Positions 45,989 to 48,765 of a stretch of 48,765 nucleotides of DNA are shown in pieces. The number at the start of each line of letters is the position of its first letter. Within the stretch, counting starts at the first letter, position 1. The stretch is taken from positions 1-48,765 of the forward strand of contig NZ_CANLTR010000026.1 of the NCBI RefSeq assembly GCF_947494055.1, written 5' to 3'. The notes beneath the pieces are model-generated. The model made no database searches, was not told where the DNA came from, and was given only the letters and a program-made list of their open reading frames with translations. The DNA comes from an uncultured Jannaschia sp. GTDB taxonomy: Bacteria > Pseudomonadota > Alphaproteobacteria > Rhodobacterales > Rhodobacteraceae. Made by a program: the position numbers and the translations under genes.

Positions 45989-48444
45989 GCGATCAGGACG
46001 GCAAGAAACCACTTGGCCTAGGCGGCGGTTCACGAAGCGGAACCGTGAAGCAGAGCTTTGCCCGGGGACGCACGAACAACGTCGTCGTCGAGACCAAGCG
46101 CAAACGCGTGCAGGTGCCGAAGCCCGGCGCCCAGAGCGCCGCCGCGGTCAACGCCCAGGGCGGCCGCCAGACGAGCACGACCGACGCGGAGATGGACCGT
46201 CGCCTGCGGGCGCTTCAGGCCGCCAAGGCCCGCGAGGCCGAGGATGCCGAGCGCCGCGCCGCCGAGGAACGTGCCCGCGAGGAGGAGCGCAGCCGGCGCC
46301 GCGCCGAGATCGAGGCGAAGGAGCGCGAGGAGCGTGAGCGGGCCGAACTCGCCCGCCAGCGCGCCGAGGAGGACGAACGCCGTCAGCGCGAGGCCGTCGA
46401 GGCCAAGTCGCGCCCTGCCGAGCCGACGCCCGCCCCCGCCGCCGCTGCGGAACCGCGTCAGCGCAACCTCGGGCCCGACGCGCGTCCCGGCCGGACCGAC
46501 GCGCCGCGCAAGCGCGAAGACGATTCGGGCAAGCCGCGCGGCAACGACCGCCGCGTCGGCAAGCTGACCGTGAACCAGGCGCTCGCCGGTGGCGAGGGCG
46601 GCCGGCAGCGCAGCCTTGCCTCCATGCGCCGCAAGCAGGAACGGCAACGTCGCGGTGGCGGCGGCAACGTCCAGCAGGAGAAGGTCGCGCGCACGGTGCA
46701 GCTGCCCGACACGATCGTCGTCTCCGAGCTCGCCAACCGCATGACCGAACGGGTGGCCGCGGTGGTGAAGGCCCTCATGCAGAACGGCATGATGGTCACG
46801 CAGAACCAGGTGATCGACGCCGACACGGCGGAACTCATCATCGAGGAGTTCGGCCACAGGGTGCAGCGCGTCTCCGAGGCGGATGTCGAGCAAGTCATCG
46901 ACCAGGTCGAGGACACGCCCGAGAACCTTCAGCCCCGCGCGCCCGTCATCACCATCATGGGCCATGTCGACCACGGCAAGACCTCGCTTCTGGATGCGAT
47001 CCGCAAGACCAAGGTCGTCTCCGGCGAGGCGGGCGGGATCACCCAGCATATCGGCGCCTACCAGGTGAAGGTCGGCGATACCAAGCTGTCCTTCCTCGAC
47101 ACGCCGGGCCACGCCGCCTTCACCTCGATGCGGGCCCGTGGCGCGCAGGTGACGGACATCGTCGTGCTCGTCGTGGCGGCCGACGACGCGGTCATGCCGC
47201 AGACGGTGGAGGCCATCAACCATGCCAAGGCCGCCGGCGTCCCGATGATCGTGGCCATCAACAAGATGGACCGGCAGGGCGCTGACGCGAACCGCGTGCG
47301 GGCCGAGCTGCTTCAGCACGAGGTCGTCGTCGAGGAGATGTCCGGCGACGTGCAGGACGTCGAGGTTTCGGCGCAGACCGGCAAGGGGCTCGACAGTCTT
47401 CTCGAGGCGATCGCGCTGCAGGCCGAGATCCTCGAGCTCAAGGCCAACCCGAACCGGGCGGCCCAGGGCGCCGTGATCGAGGCGCAGCTCGACGTGGGCC
47501 GCGGCCCGGTCGCGACCGTTCTCGTGCAGAACGGCACGCTTCGCCGCGGCGATATCTTCGTCGTCGGCGAGCAATGGGGCAAGGTGCGCGCGCTGGTCAA
47601 CGACCAGGGCGAGCGGGTCAACGAAGCCGGTCCTTCCGTGCCGGTGGAAGTTTTGGGCCTCAACGGCACGCCCGCGGCGGGCGATGTCCTGAACGTCGTC
47701 GAGACCGAGGCGCAGGCCCGCGAGATCGCCGAGTATCGGGAACACGCCGCGAAGGACAAGCGCGCCGCCGCCGGTGCCGCGACCACCCTCGATCAGCTGA
47801 TGGCCAAGGCCAAGGAGGATCGGGGCGTCAGCGAGCTCCCGATCCTCGTCAAGGCAGACGTTCAGGGCTCTGCCGAGGCGATCATGCAGGCGATGGAGAA
47901 GGTCGGCAACGAGGAGGTGCGCGTCCGCGTGTTGCATTCCGGTGTCGGCGCCATCACCGAAAGCGACATCACGCTGGCCGAGGCTTCGAAGGCACCCGTC
48001 ATCGGCTTCAACGTCCGCGCCAATGCCCCCGCGCGGGCTGCGGCGAACCAGAAGGGCGTGGAGATCCGGTACTATTCGGTGATCTACGACCTGGTCGACG
48101 ATGTGAAGCAGGCCGCTTCCGGTCTCCTCTCCGCCGAGATCAAGGAGCACTTCATCGGTTACGCCGAAATCCGCGAGGTCTTCCGTGTCACCGGTGTCGG
48201 CAACGTCGCGGGCTGCCTCGTCACCGAGGGCGTGGCACGCCGGTCCGCCGGGGTGCGTCTGCTGCGTGACAACGTGGTTGTCCACGAGGGCACGCTGAAG
48301 ACGCTGAAGCGCTTCAAGGACGAGGTCCGCGAGGTCCAGTCGGGGCAGGAATGCGGCATGGCCTTCGAGAATTACGACGACGTCCGCCAAGGCGACGTCA
48401 TCGAGATCTTCGAGCGGGAAGAAGTGGAGCGCACCCTCGCCTGA
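45985..48444 (+). CDS. infB: translation initiation factor IF-2
   Basis: 819 residues from the ATG at 45985, overlapping the ylxR stop. The N-terminal region is a long, highly charged helix rich in Ala, Arg and Glu (about 70-170), then the IF2_N domain. The G domain has [12 protein letters not shown] (G1), DTPGHAAF (G3) and NKMD (G4), followed by domains II, III and the C-terminal fMet-tRNA-binding domain ([20 protein letters not shown]). Complete. Last gene of the operon. Confidence 0.97.
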   Translation: MSDQDGKKPLGLGGGSRSGTVKQSFARGRTNNVVVETKRKRVQVPKPGAQSAAAVNAQGGRQTSTTDAEMDRRLRALQAAKAREAEDAERRAAEERAREEERSRRRAEIEAKEREERERAELARQRAEEDERRQREAVEAKSRPAEPTPAPAAAAEPRQRNLGPDARPGRTDAPRKREDDSGKPRGNDRRVGKLTVNQALAGGEGGRQRSLASMRRKQERQRRGGGGNVQQEKVARTVQLPDTIVVSELANRMTERVAAVVKALMQNGMMVTQNQVIDADTAELIIEEFGHRVQRVSEADVEQVIDQVEDTPENLQPRAPVITIMGHVDHGKTSLLDAIRKTKVVSGEAGGITQHIGAYQVKVGDTKLSFLDTPGHAAFTSMRARGAQVTDIVVLVVAADDAVMPQTVEAINHAKAAGVPMIVAINKMDRQGADANRVRAELLQHEVVVEEMSGDVQDVEVSAQTGKGLDSLLEAIALQAEILELKANPNRAAQGAVIEAQLDVGRGPVATVLVQNGTLRRGDIFVVGEQWGKVRALVNDQGERVNEAGPSVPVEVLGLNGTPAAGDVLNVVETEAQAREIAEYREHAAKDKRAAAGAATTLDQLMAKAKEDRGVSELPILVKADVQGSAEAIMQAMEKVGNEEVRVRVLHSGVGAITESDITLAEASKAPVIGFNVRANAPARAAANQKGVEIRYYSVIYDLVDDVKQAASGLLSAEIKEHFIGYAEIREVFRVTGVGNVAGCLVTEGVARRSAGVRLLRDNVVVHEGTLKTLKRFKDEVREVQSGQECGMAFENYDDVRQGDVIEIFEREEVERTLA

Positions 48445-48466
48445 GACATGGCAGACGGTAACGACG

Positions 48467-48490
48467 AGGGGCCCTGCGGGGCCCTTTTTT
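48467..48490 (+). terminator. intrinsic terminator after infB
   Basis: Hairpin GGGCCC-TGCG-GGGCCC followed by six T residues, 23 bases after the infB stop. It closes the rimP-nusA-ylxR-infB operon. Confidence 0.85.
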
Positions 48491-48765
48491 AAACGTCGTA
48501 CGATTAGGTCTCGACCTACTGTGCGGTCTCTGCCCTAGGGTCTTTGGTCTCACCTCGATCTCTGGCGCATCACGATAGAACTTCCTGACATTAGGGACGT
48601 AGTTTCTTGATAGCGTCTCGTAGACGTTGGCAAAAAGGCAAGGGGATGCGGCTCCGTCTTTTCAGTCGTGCAAGCCTTCGCGAAACCAAGAGGTGGTTCG
48701 GGAAAACTGAACAGCCGGGATAAGTGGATTTTCCGCGCCACGGCGGCATGATTGTCGCGAGCGAG
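48491..48765. other. window edge, no recognised gene
   Basis: Lower GC than the operon before it. Minus-strand frames are open, one reading NVYETLSRNYVPNVRKFYRD over 48560-48640, but there is too little sequence to call a gene. The base composition change hints that accessory DNA may begin here. Confidence 0.3.

Noticed and set aside
43511-46033. 840-codon minus-strand frame opposite nusA and ylxR
   Set aside because: Shadow of real genes; composition is typical of antisense to GC-rich codons.
46030-48390. 786-codon minus-strand frame opposite infB
   Set aside because: Shadow of infB; no domain and no independent start signal.
1-48765. CRISPR array, tRNA or rRNA genes
   Set aside because: No regularly spaced repeats and no tRNA- or rRNA-like sequence seen on either strand by eye.

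Overview
The window looks like chromosomal DNA of a GC-rich alphaproteobacterium, most likely of the Rhodobacterales (roseobacter/Paracoccaceae) type. The grounds are the gene content and order (secA divergent from a parvulin gene followed by argJ; hemH; comF-grxC; rimP-nusA-ylxR-infB), a VPLPA-CTERM surface protein, and the family resemblance of the proteins. No rRNA or tRNA gene was recognised.

Layout. 1-2 kb: a truncated MFS transporter gene and a secreted or membrane-anchored metallophosphoesterase. 2-6.7 kb: a two-component system transcribed away from a three-gene lipid A or envelope glycosylation operon, with a short perfect inverted repeat between them. 7-9.7 kb: a DedA protein, then a MerR-controlled cation-efflux operon (MerR, small membrane protein, CDF transporter, 50-residue membrane peptide) with a dyad operator in front of merR. 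9.8-11.2 kb: a YkvA protein and a VPLPA-CTERM protein. 11.3-26.4 kb: a scrapyard of accessory DNA. It holds an esterase fragment, a GGDEF-EAL gene broken by an IS3-family remnant, an AT-rich cassette of unknown small genes, an intact MFS gene, a MITE-like 176-bp element, a degenerate IS91-type element with its tyrosine recombinase, a TnsA-like fragment, a DNA adenine methylase cassette with a ParB/Srx-like and possibly HEPN-like partner, an IS5-like copy with target duplication, and an IS1182-family copy. 26.5-28.9 kb: a three-gene unit (AAA ATPase, MbcA/ParS-like protein, PPP-type phosphatase). 29-48.4 kb: the conserved chromosomal core: secA, ppiC, argJ, mutT, hemH, a methyltransferase, comF, grxC, MarR, MFS, NYN, an I78 lipoprotein, a Rieske/FAD reductase, and the rimP-nusA-ylxR-infB operon with an attenuator-like leader and a terminal hairpin.

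The most striking signal is a set of five genes between 11.8 and 27.3 kb. Each is interrupted by a single in-frame TAG, with homologous reading frame continuing in phase on the far side. In the three transposases the family residue at that place is Gln (CAG), and in the EAL protein Gln is common there. Three of the five carry other damage, and ordinary genes in the window use TAG as their normal stop. Decay by C-to-T transition is therefore the conservative reading, but amber suppression in accessory DNA is testable. Second in interest are two possible undescribed modules: adenine methylase plus ParB/Srx-HEPN-like protein, and AAA ATPase plus MbcA/ParS-like protein plus phosphatase.
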